Counted from the first letter of the stretch, positions 46,448 through 56,889 are shown. The stretch: DNA of 64,000 nt from Nostoc sp. CHAB 5844 (GCF_020829595.1 NZ_JAIVFW010000004.1:124001-188000); one strand, 5' to 3'. Numbers and translations are program-made. Notes: generated from the sequence alone by a model not told the origin.

Positions 46448-47026
46448 TGGAATATCTCATCTATATGGATTTTATGTTTGTCGGCCTAATAGTTAAAAAT
46501 GAAAACCATCTGAAAGCTGGATAATTAGATGTCAGATAGCAACTAAATTCACCAAATTACCATAATTGAGTCCAGCGTTGATGATTGAAACAATATATAA
46601 TCAACGCTTTATATGATTTAACTTTAATAGAGAAATGCTTCAGAAAAATGAGTTTTTCCTGAATAGAATTAAAGCTTTTGCTGAAAAATTTTTTAAATTA
46701 TTACTAATAAAACCTTTGCTAAATATCAAATGTATTGTATTCCACCTGATAAAGTGGGAATTAAAATTCTGAAACACCCCTTAGAAGCGGGTGATTTAAG
46801 AGTTGTAAACTCCTTGGTTCAATTAAGCTGATTTTTCAGATACTTTCTTTGCTACGACTGGGTTTGGCAACTTATAAAATATTATTTTGCAGGAGTATTA
46901 AATGGGTAACTTTAGAATGATTTAATTTCTTACTCAGCTTTTTTTCATATTAATAAATTAATGTATTAATGTAGATAGATTGAGTAACATCAAGGTATTT
47001 TTTCAACTAAAAGCGAGGCTTTAATC
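46448..47026. promoter_or_regulatory. Divergent intergenic region, no gene seen
   Basis: 579 bp between the leftward histidine kinase and rightward DUF2808 genes. AT-rich, with an AATCAACGC / GCGTTGATG imperfect inverted repeat near 46573-46610. No coding-like frame. Contains both promoters by necessity. Confidence 0.4.
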
Positions 47027-47530
47027 ATGAAAGGTTTAATTTATGGTAGTTTGTCTGCTTTAATACTCACTACAGCCTCTACAGCTATAGCTACACCTAC
47101 AAACTCTCAACAGCTAAATTCATCCTCTTTATCTCAAGTAGCATATAACGTTAACGTTCCTAGTATCACTAACTCTGGTATCAAAAATGATACTCATTTC
47201 ATTAAAGTGTCTGTACTTGGGATGTCTCTACAAGACATAATGATTTCTCTACCCAACCAAATGGAACGTTTTAGTAATGTTCGGATTGTAGATGAATCGG
47301 GTCAAGAGATTGCGGCTAAGACAGAAATTACTAAAGAACGTTTGTCAATTATCTTTGATCAACCAGTAGCTTCTGGTACTTCTTTAGAGGTGCAGTTGAC
47401 AGGTGTGCAAACAAAAATTTTAGATGGAAGAGTATTGCTCTATGGAGTGACTGCTAAAAGATCTGGTTTGCAAGGGGAAATTCCTATAGGCACAGCTAGA
47501 ATCGATATTCCTTATAAAAATTCAAATTGA
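47027..47530 (+). CDS. DUF2808-like exported protein
   Basis: 167 residues. Signal peptide MKGLIYGSLSALILTTASTA with cleavage near AIA/TP at 22-24. The mature part contains TNSGIKNDTHFIKVSVLGMS near 49-68, a polar beta segment, FDQPVASGTSLEVQLTGVQT near 108-127 and the RVLLYGVTA strand. The pattern is that of DUF2808 but diverged from the copy at 20584-21138. AAGCGAGG upstream of ATG 47027. Role unknown; envelope or lumen location expected. Confidence 0.7.
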   Translation: MKGLIYGSLSALILTTASTAIATPTNSQQLNSSSLSQVAYNVNVPSITNSGIKNDTHFIKVSVLGMSLQDIMISLPNQMERFSNVRIVDESGQEIAAKTEITKERLSIIFDQPVASGTSLEVQLTGVQTKILDGRVLLYGVTAKRSGLQGEIPIGTARIDIPYKNSN

Positions 47531-47673
47531 GATGAGTATTGGAAACACCAAAAATTCCATTTTCATTCCAGCGGTAGGCGCGAGAACGCTTCGCGCACCG
47601 TTTCTTATTGGCGATCGCTTAAAATGCTAGTTTGGAAATGAAAGTACCAGACTGCGAAGCAGGCTTGTAAGTA

Positions 47674-48261
47674 ATGCAAACCAAACAACGCTACTACACC
47701 CCAGAAGAATATCTAGCACAAGAGGAAGTTGCGGAGTTTCGCAGCGAGTACCGAGATGGAGAAATCGTGCCGATGACTGGGGGTTCAATCAACCATAATC
47801 AAATTGCCTGCAATGTTTATGCTTATTTAAAGTTTATGCTTCGCAAAACTGATATTAAACCATATATTGGTGATTGGCGAGTATGGATTCCCCGGTATCG
47901 ACAGTACACCTATCCAGATGTATTTTTGATTCAAGGTCAACCAGTTTTTCATGAGCAACGAACAGATACAATTTTGAATCCTAACTTGATTGTTGAGGTT
48001 TTATCAAAATCTACCAAAGATGACGATCGCACTGATAAATTTCGTTACTATCGCTCTATCTCAGAGTTTCAGGAATATATATTGATTAATCAGTATGAGA
48101 TGGGGATTGAGCATTATACGAAAACTGAGGGAAATTCATGGCTATTTCGAGCTTACGAATCTGAGACTAAAAATATAGTTTTTGCTTCAATAAATGTGGA
48201 AATGACAGTCGAAGACATCTATGAAAATGTTGACTTTAGCTTGAGAGATACTCAAGGATGA
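47674..48261 (+). CDS. Uma2 family protein (PD-(D/E)XK nuclease fold)
   Basis: 195 residues of the YYTPEEYLAQEEVAEFRSEY subtype. Core: TYPDVFLIQG near 86-95, LIVEVLSKSTKDDDRTDKFR near 108-127 and FQEYILINQYEMGIEHYTK. All nuclease-core positions are filled. ATG 47674 after a short repeat (CGCGAGAACGCTTCGCGC). A different subtype from the other five copies in the window. Confidence 0.87.
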   Translation: MQTKQRYYTPEEYLAQEEVAEFRSEYRDGEIVPMTGGSINHNQIACNVYAYLKFMLRKTDIKPYIGDWRVWIPRYRQYTYPDVFLIQGQPVFHEQRTDTILNPNLIVEVLSKSTKDDDRTDKFRYYRSISEFQEYILINQYEMGIEHYTKTEGNSWLFRAYESETKNIVFASINVEMTVEDIYENVDFSLRDTQG

Positions 48262-48302
48262 GAACTCGGAACTAGCTCAATATTGTTCTTTTGAATTGTT
48301 TC

Positions 48303-50285
48303 TCAACTCTCCGTGGCTAACCAAGCACGTAAAACCTCTGCCACTGTCCAGGCTTGGGCAATACAGCCACGTGGAGTCATTGGCGCATCTCCATCAAAAA
48401 TTTCGCTGAGACTGCCAATACCATGTGCTGTGAGATGGTTAGCCATTGGTTTGAGAAATTGACGTGCTTGTTCAGGATTTTTGTAGACGCGCAGATGTGC
48501 GAGAACGAAAGCTCCCAACAACCAACCCCAGACGGTTCCCTGGTGGTAAGCTCCGTCACGTTGATACTGGTTGCCACCGTATATTCCCTGGTATTGGGGA
48601 TGGTCGGGAGAAAGCGATCGCAATCCATGAGAAGTTAGCAGCATTCGTCCACAAACCTCTACCACACTTTTTTGTTGAGCAAGTGTGAGGGGGCTTTCTG
48701 GTAACGACACTGTAAAAATTTGGTTAGGACGCAACGCTACATCATCACCACTAGGACTATCGATCACGTCATAGCAGTAACCTAGCTCTTCATTCCAGAA
48801 GCGAGAAAATCTAGCTAGAGCGCGATCTGCCATTGCTTCATACTCTTGGTGTGGTTTACCCAGTTGACGAGCAAACTTGGCCATTGTGCGTAAGGCATTA
48901 TACCAAAGAGCATTGACTTCAATTGGTTTGCCAATTCGCGGTGTCACCACCCAATCTCCAACTTTGGCATCCATCCAAGTCAGTTGGACACCTGCAACGC
49001 CTGCGTAAAGCAAACCATCAGTTGAATCGAGGTGGATATTATAGCGTGTGCCGCGACAGTGCCAATAAATGATGTCAACCAGGATTGGAAATAGTTCACT
49101 GAGCAAATTATCATCTTCTGTGGCATTGTAGTAAGCACGAATTGCTTCAAAATACCAAAGTGTGGCATCGACTGTGTTGTATTCTGGTTGCTCTCCGGCA
49201 TCGGGAAAGCGATTGGGTAGCATTCCCTGGTCTACGTACCTAGCAAAAGTGCGGAGAATTGAGCGTGCTACCTCTGAGCGACCAGTGGAAATTGTCAACC
49301 CAGGTAGACTAATCATTGTGTCTCGTCCCCAATCACTAAACCAGGGATAACCAGCAATGATGGTTTTGCCATGAGATTCTTCTGGCACAGAGCGGTCTAC
49401 AATAAACTGATCAGCGGCTAGTACTAAATGGTTAATCCAGGTAGGAGACTCCTGAGCGTTGAGGGGTCGATTACTATGCCAAAGTCCGATTAGCTTCTGC
49501 TCTTGAGTGCGGCGTAATTTGAATGCAGTTTCACCATGTAACTCTGCTGTTTTTTCTGTGCTGGCAACAAACGTTAATGCTTCCTTGGGATTGAGTGTAA
49601 CGGCAAAAGTGGCAGCGTGGAGATGATCTTCTTTGTCGTTCAAGCCCCGATAATGTTCAACTGCTAAGTCAAAGTTATAGTACCAGTTGTGAACTGGTGA
49701 GGCGTTACCCTTGTCACTCAATAGATAAAGTGGTGTAGCACTGGGATAAGCAGTGACACAAACCCCCTGTTCCACCTGCTCAACAGACATCTGCCAGCCG
49801 TTGCTGTGAGTGTCACTGTGATAGTCGCGGTAATTCACTAATGCTTTGAGTGTTAGTTGCAAAGGTTGGGTAGCACGACGCAGGGTGTATTGGATATATG
49901 TTGTGTTAGCGCCCTGCTGCATCCAGATGCGCTTTTCTAACAAAGCATCAGCCACAGCAAAACGCCACGTGGGAATTGTACCTGTCAATGAAAAATGTTC
50001 GATGTGTCGATAACCGTGAGGACTAACAATTTTATCTGCCCAACGATTGGTGTGTAGAGGATAAAAGCGATCGCCATACACAACAGTTTCATCTAGTTTT
50101 GCCAGCAGTAAAGTCCGACCTAAAGGTGGGTGTAATGCTGCTACTAATAAACCGTGATAGCGACGAGTTAGCAACCCTGCCACTGTCCCAGAAGCGTAAC
50201 CACCTATGCCATTGGTAACTAACCATTCTCGTGTCTCTGCGGTGTCGAGATTGCCGCAGATTTCCCGCCCAAATTCTATACACAT
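48303..50285 (-). CDS. Amylo-alpha-1,6-glucosidase (glycogen debranching enzyme family)
   Basis: 660 residues from ATG 50285; a GTG nine bases earlier is possible. N-terminal GDE_N domain (EWLVTNGIGGYASGTVAGLL near 20-40, RRYHGLLVAA) and a C-terminal (alpha/alpha)6 GDE_C domain with GYPWFSDWGRDTMISLPGLT near 308-327, DATLWYFEAIRAYYNAT near 371-387 and YQRDGAYHQGTVWGWLLGAF near 577-596, which carry the acidic catalytic residues. Acts on alpha-1,6 branches of glycogen-like glucans or related oligosaccharides. Soluble; no signal peptide. Confidence 0.92.
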   Translation of the reverse strand: MCIEFGREICGNLDTAETREWLVTNGIGGYASGTVAGLLTRRYHGLLVAALHPPLGRTLLLAKLDETVVYGDRFYPLHTNRWADKIVSPHGYRHIEHFSLTGTIPTWRFAVADALLEKRIWMQQGANTTYIQYTLRRATQPLQLTLKALVNYRDYHSDTHSNGWQMSVEQVEQGVCVTAYPSATPLYLLSDKGNASPVHNWYYNFDLAVEHYRGLNDKEDHLHAATFAVTLNPKEALTFVASTEKTAELHGETAFKLRRTQEQKLIGLWHSNRPLNAQESPTWINHLVLAADQFIVDRSVPEESHGKTIIAGYPWFSDWGRDTMISLPGLTISTGRSEVARSILRTFARYVDQGMLPNRFPDAGEQPEYNTVDATLWYFEAIRAYYNATEDDNLLSELFPILVDIIYWHCRGTRYNIHLDSTDGLLYAGVAGVQLTWMDAKVGDWVVTPRIGKPIEVNALWYNALRTMAKFARQLGKPHQEYEAMADRALARFSRFWNEELGYCYDVIDSPSGDDVALRPNQIFTVSLPESPLTLAQQKSVVEVCGRMLLTSHGLRSLSPDHPQYQGIYGGNQYQRDGAYHQGTVWGWLLGAFVLAHLRVYKNPEQARQFLKPMANHLTAHGIGSLSEIFDGDAPMTPRGCIAQAWTVAEVLRAWLATES

Positions 50286-50859
50286 AAGACACACTCTTTC
50301 TGGCGATCGCTATTTTGTCATATTAAATTTACTTAAAGACTTGCATAATAAATTTCAATGTTCATTTATGGCAAGTTTACCTTTTTAGGAGATACTCAAA
50401 CTATGTCTTGTATTTTTTTGGGCGCGAAGTAAAAGCGTTCTACCTTTTGAATTGGCAATTGCTGTCTGCGTCTAGCTTGTCATCGATGCGATCGCCTTCA
50501 TTTTTCCGTTACCTGTTCTCGATTCGGCGAATCCGTGCTTACCCAGCATAGGAAGGTTACACGTAGCTACGATCTGCCCAAAATTGTGGTTCTTCAGTGT
50601 TCACTGCCAAATCTAAAATTCACAAAACTATAAGTATTTATTCACTGTATTTAAAGTTACCTTTTTAGAAAAAAAATGTTGTTTTCAATATTTCAATTTA
50701 GATTTAATTTATTTTTAAGTTTAGATATTTAGCTTACCAAATCAGCATATTCAGTTAAGATTAAGCATGTTTTACTATTTTGTTGCTGGTTCTGGACTGC
50801 TAAACTCCCCGGATTAATTTCATCTTGTTATTCAATAGCTGTTAGCCCCTATCGCTCCC
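50286..50859. other. Intergenic region, no clear gene
   Basis: 574 bp. Contains a HIP1-like site and, on the minus strand near 50560-50620, a start-less coding-like stretch DLAVNTEEPQFWADRSYV ending at a stop; family not recognised and possibly a remnant. Otherwise AT-rich without features. Confidence 0.35.
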
Positions 50860-51372
50860 ATGCTGACCTATAATCGCAAGCCTGTGTGCTTATCACTAAT
50901 TTCCACTGACCTGCCGTTCTGGTCAGTGGTAGAAACTGCCGGAACACTGTATCAAAAAGATACTGAACGATTCCATTTACTGTTAACTGCACCACCTCTA
51001 ATTACCTGTGAAGTGGAAAGTTCCTCAAGTACAGAGGAAGTTTTACCCAAGAGGACAAACAATGTTTATCCTCCCAGTAGTCCCAGAATTTTGTGGCTGG
51101 AGATTTCTCCATATCGGGTAATTATGACTATGCAAGGTAATGGTCAAGTAAGTTACCGTCATTTCTGGGAAAAAGGTGTATACGGTGTTAGTCGTTATTG
51201 GTTACCAACGGAATCATTACAACCAAATAATCCTATTCGCTTACGTAATTTTACGAAAACATTAACACTCACTGGTCAACAATTCCCAGAACGCTTACGG
51301 CTGGAATATGAATTGTGGGCAGAAAAAGTCCAATTGGGATGTTATATCCTCAATTTAGAAATTAAGCACTGA
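50860..51372 (+). CDS. Conserved-looking protein of unknown function
   Basis: 170 residues, soluble, no signal peptide. Beta-rich, with YNRKPVCLSLISTDLPFWSV at 4-23, ILWLEISPYRVIMTMQGNGQ near 77-96 and RLRLEYELWAEKVQLGCYIL near 144-163. Regular codon use and ATG 50860 support a real gene. No family recognised. Confidence 0.65.
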   Translation: MLTYNRKPVCLSLISTDLPFWSVVETAGTLYQKDTERFHLLLTAPPLITCEVESSSSTEEVLPKRTNNVYPPSSPRILWLEISPYRVIMTMQGNGQVSYRHFWEKGVYGVSRYWLPTESLQPNNPIRLRNFTKTLTLTGQQFPERLRLEYELWAEKVQLGCYILNLEIKH

Positions 51373-51521
51373 TATTTCCATTTTTTCTAAGTAGAACGGT
51401 GCAAATAAACTAAACTATGTAACGAAAAGTAAAGTTGCTTGAAAACCTCTTTCCTTCTGCCTTCTGCCCTCTGCCTCCTGCCTTGTCCTAACGATAACTT
51501 TTAACACCGAGCTACTTATCT

Positions 51522-51553
51522 TGCCTTTCCTAACCTAACAGTTGGGAAAGGCA
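51522..51553. terminator. Stem-loop between 50860 gene and Lgt-like gene
   Basis: TGCCTTTCC / GGAAAGGCA, 9-bp arms, loop of 14 nt, followed by TAATATTTT. It lies 30 bp before the Lgt-like start; it probably ends the upstream transcript. TGCCTCC heptamers lie just before at 51458-51482. Confidence 0.65.
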
Positions 51554-51582
51554 TAATATTTTAGGACTAAAACAAATGACAA

Positions 51583-52341
51583 ATGACACAAACAGCTTTC
51601 CCTGTATATTTTTGGTTAGGTTCATGGCGAATTCATCCGCATATTTTATTTGAATCTTTAGCTTATACATTTGCCTTCCGTTTATTATTGTTCAATGTCC
51701 GCAAAGATGCGATCGCTCCTAGTCAACGCAGTTCTGTGATGGTTGGTGGTATGCTTGGCGCTTTGATTGGCGCTAAAGTTTTAGTCGCTTTACAACATTT
51801 AGATTTAATTTGGCAAAATCCTCAACAATTAGGCTTAATTTTGTTACAAGGAAAAACAGTAGTTGGCGCACTTTTAGGTGGATTAATTGGTGTAGAAATT
51901 ACCAAAAAAATCATTGGTATTCATCAATCAACAGGCGATGTTTTTGTCTATCCTTTGATTGTTGGGACAGCAATAGGAAGAATAGGATGCTTTCTGACAG
52001 GTTTGAGCGATCGCACTTATGGAATTGCTACTACTTTACCTTGGGGTATTGATTTTGGTGATGGCATTTTGCGTCATCCTACACAATTATATGAAATACT
52101 ATTTTGTATTTGTTTAATATTTTTCTTAAACCTGCGTCAGCGTTATTCATATCGCAACGGTGATTTATTTAAATTTTATTTAATTTCTTACCTAAGTTTT
52201 CGGTTTTTAATTGATTTCATCAAGCCAGATTTTCGCCCTTTATTTGGTTTAAGTGCAATTCAAATTGCTTGTTTATTAACTCTTATATATTATTATCGCA
52301 GCATTCCTCAATTGTTTTATTTCAAAGCACGAGATGATTAG
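51583..52341 (+). CDS. Lgt-like membrane protein (divergent prolipoprotein diacylglyceryl transferase family)
   Basis: 252 residues with about seven transmembrane helices. The overall Lgt pattern is kept (YFWLGSWRIHPHILFESLAY near 9-28, VGALLGGLIGVEITKK, RHPTQLYEILF near 166-176, LSFRFLIDFIKPD). The Lgt signature GRxGNFxNGE, however, reads GRIGCFLTGL here, so the conserved Asn and Glu are lost. Classical Lgt moves diacylglycerol onto lipobox Cys; this paralogue may act on another substrate or be inactive. ATG 51583; no partner gene adjacent. Confidence 0.75.
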   Translation: MTQTAFPVYFWLGSWRIHPHILFESLAYTFAFRLLLFNVRKDAIAPSQRSSVMVGGMLGALIGAKVLVALQHLDLIWQNPQQLGLILLQGKTVVGALLGGLIGVEITKKIIGIHQSTGDVFVYPLIVGTAIGRIGCFLTGLSDRTYGIATTLPWGIDFGDGILRHPTQLYEILFCICLIFFLNLRQRYSYRNGDLFKFYLISYLSFRFLIDFIKPDFRPLFGLSAIQIACLLTLIYYYRSIPQLFYFKARDD

Positions 52342-52383
52342 TAATCTTCTCTAAATCTCAAGCCTCTGCCTCTATTTTGCTAT

Positions 52384-52756
52384 TTAATAAACTTCATCAT
52401 GGCTGCCAATATCAATCAATAAAATAATCATATCATGTCTGGTTAAACACTTATAATATCTGTAGGTTGGGTTGAGGAACGAAACCCAACACGCTTATCT
52501 AAATTTATGTTGGGTTTCACTGCCGTTCAACCCAACCTACATTGATAGATTTTATTATAAGTAATTACCCGAACTTGATATCATTTCTAACAACTTCTCA
52601 TCTTCAGAAAAATTAAAGATAATTCTACAATCATAAGTGACAGAACCAGACCACAACCCCGCTAAGTCTCCTGTTAATTTATGAGACTTCAAAGACGGTG
52701 TAAATGGATCATCTGCTAAAAGCCTTAATACATTAACAATTTGATTTTTTAATTGC
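52384..52756 (-). pseudogene. RelE/YafQ-type toxin gene broken by palindromic repeats
   Basis: Minus-strand body QLKNQIVNVLRLLADDPFTP, SLKSHKLTGDLAGLWSGSVT, YDCRIIFNFSEDEK at 52595-52756 is the core of a RelE-superfamily mRNA interferase. The expected C terminus IILLIDIGSHDEVY then stop appears separately at 52384-52437. Between them lies a 79-bp palindromic repeat (52462-52540). The N-terminal 25-30 residues are replaced by another repeat of the same family (52757-52825). The gene is therefore dead, although the open frame runs on through repeats to 52995. Confidence 0.85.
52462..52540. repeat. 79-bp palindromic GTAGGTTGGGTTGA repeat
   Basis: Ends GTAGGTTGGGTTGA and TCAACCCAACCTAC-like (TTCAACCCAACCTAC), with inner pair GAAACCCAACA / TGTTGGGTTTC. 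It can fold into a two-part hairpin. Inserted between body and C terminus of the RelE-type gene. Confidence 0.85.
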
Positions 52757-52825
52757 GTAAGTTGGGTTGAACGCAGTGAAACCCAACATTTACAAGCCTT
52801 TGAGGTGTTGGGTTTCGTTCCCCAA
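52757..52825. repeat. GTAAGTTGGGTTGA palindromic repeat
   Basis: GTAAGTTGGGTTGAACGCAG, GAAACCCAACA, then TGTTGGGTTTCGTTCCCCAA. A copy of the same family whose right outer arm is replaced by GC-rich small repeats up to 52995. It marks the lost N-terminal end of the RelE-type gene. Confidence 0.75.
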
Positions 52826-53047
52826 ACGCCAGTTGCTACAACGCTTGGAACCCCCCTTCGGGTGACGCTCAAGAGCGTCGCTAACGCAGTTCCGTGACTA
52901 TCGGCAAAGCCGACGACACTTGCTTCAACGCTTTTAACCCGCGCAACGCAGTGTCTCCCCAACGGACTGCTCACCGCAACGCACTGGCTCCCCAACCTAT
53001 ATGTGTATCAAATTTTTAGTGAAATGGTATTACCTACAAATTAGCTT

Positions 53048-53076
53048 GTAGAGACGTAGCAATGCTACGTCTCTAC
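53048..53076. terminator. GTAGAGACG hairpin downstream of secA
   Basis: GTAGAGACGTAGCA, one A, then the exact complement: 14-bp perfect stem. It lies about 125 bp beyond the secA stop on the minus strand and probably terminates secA. Confidence 0.7.
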
Positions 53077-53200
53077 ATCTCGTGTAATGACGAAAAATTC
53101 TGGAGTGTGGGATGATACCCCTGATTTGCCAGATGTATCCTTGTAGGAGAGGGAGGCTGGGAGGGAGAGGTTCGTCGAACTCAGGTTTTTTAGTTAATTA

Positions 53201-55993
53201 TCACACCATCTCAGATGATGTTTGCACCACTGGCTGTGGCTGTGGCTGGAACATGAACAAGGAGTAAACTACATCTCGGCGGATGTTGACCATCATATCC
53301 AAGAATAGTTCGTAACCCTCGCTCTTGTATTCAATCAATGGGTCTTTTTGTCCGTAACCACGCAAGCCGACAGACTCACGTAAAGCATCCATTTGTTGCA
53401 AGTGTTCTCGCCACAGAGTATCAATCCGTTGCAAGATAAAGAAGCGTTCAGCTTGGCGCATCAGTCCTGGTTGAACTTGGTCAATTTGCGCTTCTTTGAT
53501 ATCGTAGGCAATTCTTACCTGTTCGTGGAGGAATGCTTTAATCTCAGTCACAGACATATCCTCTAGCTGACTTGCCTGCATATCTGATAGCAAGTAGACG
53601 AATTCTTTGACTTTATCAACCAGCTTGTCTAATTCCCATTCTTCTGAAGGTAGATCTGCGTTGATGTAGTAGTCAACGATGTCGTCCATCGTTTTTTCGG
53701 CGTATTTGATGACTTGTTCTTTCAAATCTTGACCTTCCAACACCCGACGACGTTCAGCGTAGATGGCGCGACGTTGGTTGTTCATTACTTCGTCGTACTC
53801 AAATACTTGTTTACGAATGTCGTAGTAGTAGGTTTCGACTTTTTTCTGTGCGCCTTCTAAGCTGCGGGTAAGCATCCCCGACTCGATGGGCATATCTTCT
53901 TCTACTTGGAAGGCATTCATTAAGCCAGCGACGCGATCGCCACCAAAGATTCGCAATAAGTTATCCTCTAAACTCAGGAAGAATCTTGTCGAACCAGGGT
54001 CGCCTTGTCTTCCGGCGCGTCCTCGCAACTGGTTATCAATTCGTCGTGATTCGTGGCGTTCTGTACCAATTACGTGCAAACCACCGAGTTCTACGACGTT
54101 ATTGTGTTCGTTGCTGGTGAATTCTTCATATTCGTGCTTAATTCGATTGTATGCTTCCCGTAATTTCTGAATTACGGGGTCTGTGGTGGGTGCTTTTTCC
54201 GCAGCTACCGCAACCTTATCTTCGGCTTCGAGTTCTGGTAAACTGCGATCGCCATATTCCCGAACAGCAAAATCTACTGCTTCTTTTAGTAGTTGTTCTG
54301 TTTCTTTCGACAGTTGGGTAGGGAAGATTTCTGGCGAAGCTTTCCAAGTTTTGACTTTTTTCCCTGGACTAAAGCCTTGACCGCCGCCGTGTCCTGAAGG
54401 CATACCACTAGCCCGTTGAACGCCAAACACATCTTCGTCTTCTGGTTGGACGATGCGCGGCATGAAATATTCTCGCAGCTTCAAACGCGCCATGTATTCG
54501 GAGTTACCGCCGAGGATGATGTCTGTACCCCTACCAGCCATGTTAGTCGCAATAGTCACAGCGCCTCTGCGTCCTGCCTGAGCCACAATTTCGGCTTCCC
54601 GTTCGACGTTTTCTGGTCGGGCGTTCAGCAATTCATGGGGTATACTGCCTTGTTTCAAGAGTTGGCTGAGGTATTCTGATTTTTCTACACTCGTGGTTCC
54701 TACTAATACAGGTCTGCCGAGTTCGTGCATTTCGGCACATTCACGCGCGATCGCTACCCATTTACCCGCCTCTGTTTTGAAGACCATATCCGACAAATCT
54801 TGTCGTCTTCTGATTCTGTTGGTCGGAATTACACTGACTTCTAGTTTGTAAATTTTTTCAAACTCGGCTTCTTCTGTCTTAGCCGTTCCTGTCATCCCGC
54901 CTAGTTTGGGATACAACAAAAACAAGTTTTGGTAAGTAATTGTCGCTAGAGTTTGGGTTTCTGGCTGAATTTCTACGTGTTCTTTCGCTTCAATAGCTTG
55001 GTGTAAACCATCACTCCAGCGTCGTCCGGGTAACACCCGTCCAGTAAATTCGTCTACGATGACTACTTCGCCGTTGCGGACGATATAGTTTACGTCTTTG
55101 AGGAACAGTTCTTTGGCTTTAATGGCATTAAATACAAAGTGCGCCCAAGGATCTTCCGGATCAAATAAATCTGTCACTCCCAAAAGCTGTTCTGCTTCGG
55201 CAAAACCTTCATCTGTTAATAGAACGTTACGAGCTTTTTCATCCACCTCGTAATGGTCATCTTTTTTCAGAGTCAAGGCGATTTCGGCTGCTTGCAGATA
55301 TTTTTCTGTTGGTCTTTCTACCTGTCCAGAAATAATCAGCGGTGTCCGGGCTTCATCAACCAGAATGGAGTCTACTTCGTCGATTACGCAATAGTTAAAG
55401 GGGCGTTGTACCACATCAGCCATTGAAGTGGCCATGTTGTCGCGCAGGTAGTCAAAGCCGACTTCACTATTGGTAACGTAGGTAATATCACAGTCATAGT
55501 TCTTCTGGCGTTCACTGGGAGTCATGCTCGCCTGAATTAGTCCCACACTCAACCCTAAGAAGCGATGCACTTGTCCCATCCACTCCGCGTCTCGGCGAGC
55601 CAGGTAATCGTTGACTGTAACAACGTGTACACCTTTACCAGTGAGCGCATTTAAATAACTTGGCAAAGTTGCAACCAGGGTTTTACCTTCCCCAGTTTTC
55701 ATTTCCGCGATTTGTCCAGTGTGTAGGATGACACCGCCTAATAGCTGGACATCAAAGTGCCGCAACCCTAGAACTCGCCTTCCTGCTTCTCTCACCACGG
55801 CAAAGGCTTCGCTCAGAATATCATCCAGAGTTTCGCCTTTAGCGAGACGCTGTTGGAATTCTCCGGTTTTACCTTTTAAATCTTCATCAGAGAGAGCTTT
55901 GATTTCTTCCTCTAAAAGGTTAATTTCCGTGATGTAAGGTTGGTATTTTTTCAGCTTCCGAGCGTTGGGATCGCCCAACAAGAGTTTTAACAT
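53201..55993 (-). CDS. secA: Preprotein translocase ATPase SecA
   Basis: 930-residue motor driving proteins through SecYEG in plasma and thylakoid membranes. Helicase-like NBD1 with [20 protein letters not shown] near 99-118 and the [16 protein letters not shown] Walker B near 204-219; the preprotein cross-linking domain follows; NBD2 has [17 protein letters not shown] near 482-498 and [16 protein letters not shown] near 660-675. The C terminus ends [15 protein letters not shown] without the zinc-binding SEC-C motif, normal for cyanobacteria. A 70-residue insert near 515-590 is also a cyanobacterial feature. Confidence 0.98.
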   Translation of the reverse strand: MLKLLLGDPNARKLKKYQPYITEINLLEEEIKALSDEDLKGKTGEFQQRLAKGETLDDILSEAFAVVREAGRRVLGLRHFDVQLLGGVILHTGQIAEMKTGEGKTLVATLPSYLNALTGKGVHVVTVNDYLARRDAEWMGQVHRFLGLSVGLIQASMTPSERQKNYDCDITYVTNSEVGFDYLRDNMATSMADVVQRPFNYCVIDEVDSILVDEARTPLIISGQVERPTEKYLQAAEIALTLKKDDHYEVDEKARNVLLTDEGFAEAEQLLGVTDLFDPEDPWAHFVFNAIKAKELFLKDVNYIVRNGEVVIVDEFTGRVLPGRRWSDGLHQAIEAKEHVEIQPETQTLATITYQNLFLLYPKLGGMTGTAKTEEAEFEKIYKLEVSVIPTNRIRRRQDLSDMVFKTEAGKWVAIARECAEMHELGRPVLVGTTSVEKSEYLSQLLKQGSIPHELLNARPENVEREAEIVAQAGRRGAVTIATNMAGRGTDIILGGNSEYMARLKLREYFMPRIVQPEDEDVFGVQRASGMPSGHGGGQGFSPGKKVKTWKASPEIFPTQLSKETEQLLKEAVDFAVREYGDRSLPELEAEDKVAVAAEKAPTTDPVIQKLREAYNRIKHEYEEFTSNEHNNVVELGGLHVIGTERHESRRIDNQLRGRAGRQGDPGSTRFFLSLEDNLLRIFGGDRVAGLMNAFQVEEDMPIESGMLTRSLEGAQKKVETYYYDIRKQVFEYDEVMNNQRRAIYAERRRVLEGQDLKEQVIKYAEKTMDDIVDYYINADLPSEEWELDKLVDKVKEFVYLLSDMQASQLEDMSVTEIKAFLHEQVRIAYDIKEAQIDQVQPGLMRQAERFFILQRIDTLWREHLQQMDALRESVGLRGYGQKDPLIEYKSEGYELFLDMMVNIRRDVVYSLFMFQPQPQPVVQTSSEMV

Positions 55994-56349
55994 GGCGGTT
56001 TTGGAACTAAATCAAGGGGGATGGGAATTAAAGCTTTGGTATTGATTATAAGAATTTAACCTAACCCAACTATTTTGGTTGCAGATGGGTAGGAAATGAG
56101 AATTCACTGAAAAATTCACAAAACGTAGATCAAAATAAATCTACTAAAGATTTGGTTTTATTTTACGTTTGATATTGAAACTCTATTAATAGTATCATTT
56201 TGCCCTCGACTGAGGCAGGGAAACCCGACCATGTTCAAGGTGCGATCGCCCGACATCTTTTGCAGAAGGCAGGAGGAATAGAATCTTCTACTCAGCACTC
56301 AGCACTTTCAACCCCGACCTTGGAGAAAAATCGGGGTTGTGGTTTCAAG
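55994..56349. other. Intergenic region upstream of secA with a hairpin
   Basis: 356 bp holding the secA promoter. At 56310-56338 AACCCCGA / TCGGGGTT forms a stem 11 bp past the stop of the leftward 76-residue gene and probably ends its transcript. No coding-like frame. Confidence 0.55.
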
Positions 56350-56580
56350 TTATGCAACTAAAATCTGACGGATTAAAATACTCATCACTTCATCAGGGTT
56401 GTCTGTGGGTAATAATTGACTCCAATCACCGACATTTGCATAACCAACCGTCTGCAAGTAGTGTATTGTGCTAGTGACAGCTTTAGGAGAACCAATCAAC
56501 AAATGTTTAATTCGTTCTCTTTTTGGCAATGGATGTGGAGCAGGCTGTTGATTTTCGGGGTTTTCTCTTTCTTGTGCCAT
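56350..56580 (-). CDS. Small conserved-looking protein of unknown function
   Basis: 76 residues: a Pro/Glu-rich disordered start (MAQERENPENQQPAPHPLPK) then a compact domain IKHLLIGSPKAVTSTIHYLQ, TVGYANVGDWSQLLPTDNPD, EVMSILIRQILVA. AGGAG lies 12 nt before ATG 56580, and hairpins flank it on both sides, supporting a real gene. I think similar proteins occur in other Nostocales, but I do not know a function. Confidence 0.7.
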   Translation of the reverse strand: MAQERENPENQQPAPHPLPKRERIKHLLIGSPKAVTSTIHYLQTVGYANVGDWSQLLPTDNPDEVMSILIRQILVA

Positions 56581-56613
56581 GATAATAATCGACTCCTATT
56601 TTAGGTGTTGTAA

Positions 56614-56657
56614 AGAAAGGCGATTGCGGACTCTTCCCGGAGGGCGATCGCCTTTCT
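56614..56657. promoter_or_regulatory. Hairpin in leader of the 76-residue gene
   Basis: AGAAAGGCGAT / ATCGCCTTTCT, 11-bp perfect arms around a 22-nt loop, 34 bp upstream of the start codon at 56580. One arm contains a HIP1-like GCGATCGC. Either a leader structure or a dispersed repeat. Confidence 0.55.
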
Positions 56658-56889
56658 CATGCTTTCTATGTTAAAGTATAATTTTATACTTGTCAACTAC
56701 TAAAATAAAAGTATTTGTGACAAACTTTTCCCTCTAAATTCTACTATTAGAGGATTTTTCTCAAAATCGCACTCAGTATAATATAATATTCGTAACTCCG
56801 TATAGGCAGACTTAGTTTGTATAGCCACAAATTTCATTCGTTGGGGCGAGGAACGCAACCTAACATCCAAAGATTTCGTATTCTACTCA

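Noticed and set aside
52757-52995. N-terminal half of the 146-codon frame carrying the RelE-type body
   Set aside because: Encoded entirely by dispersed repeats, so it is not the native N terminus.
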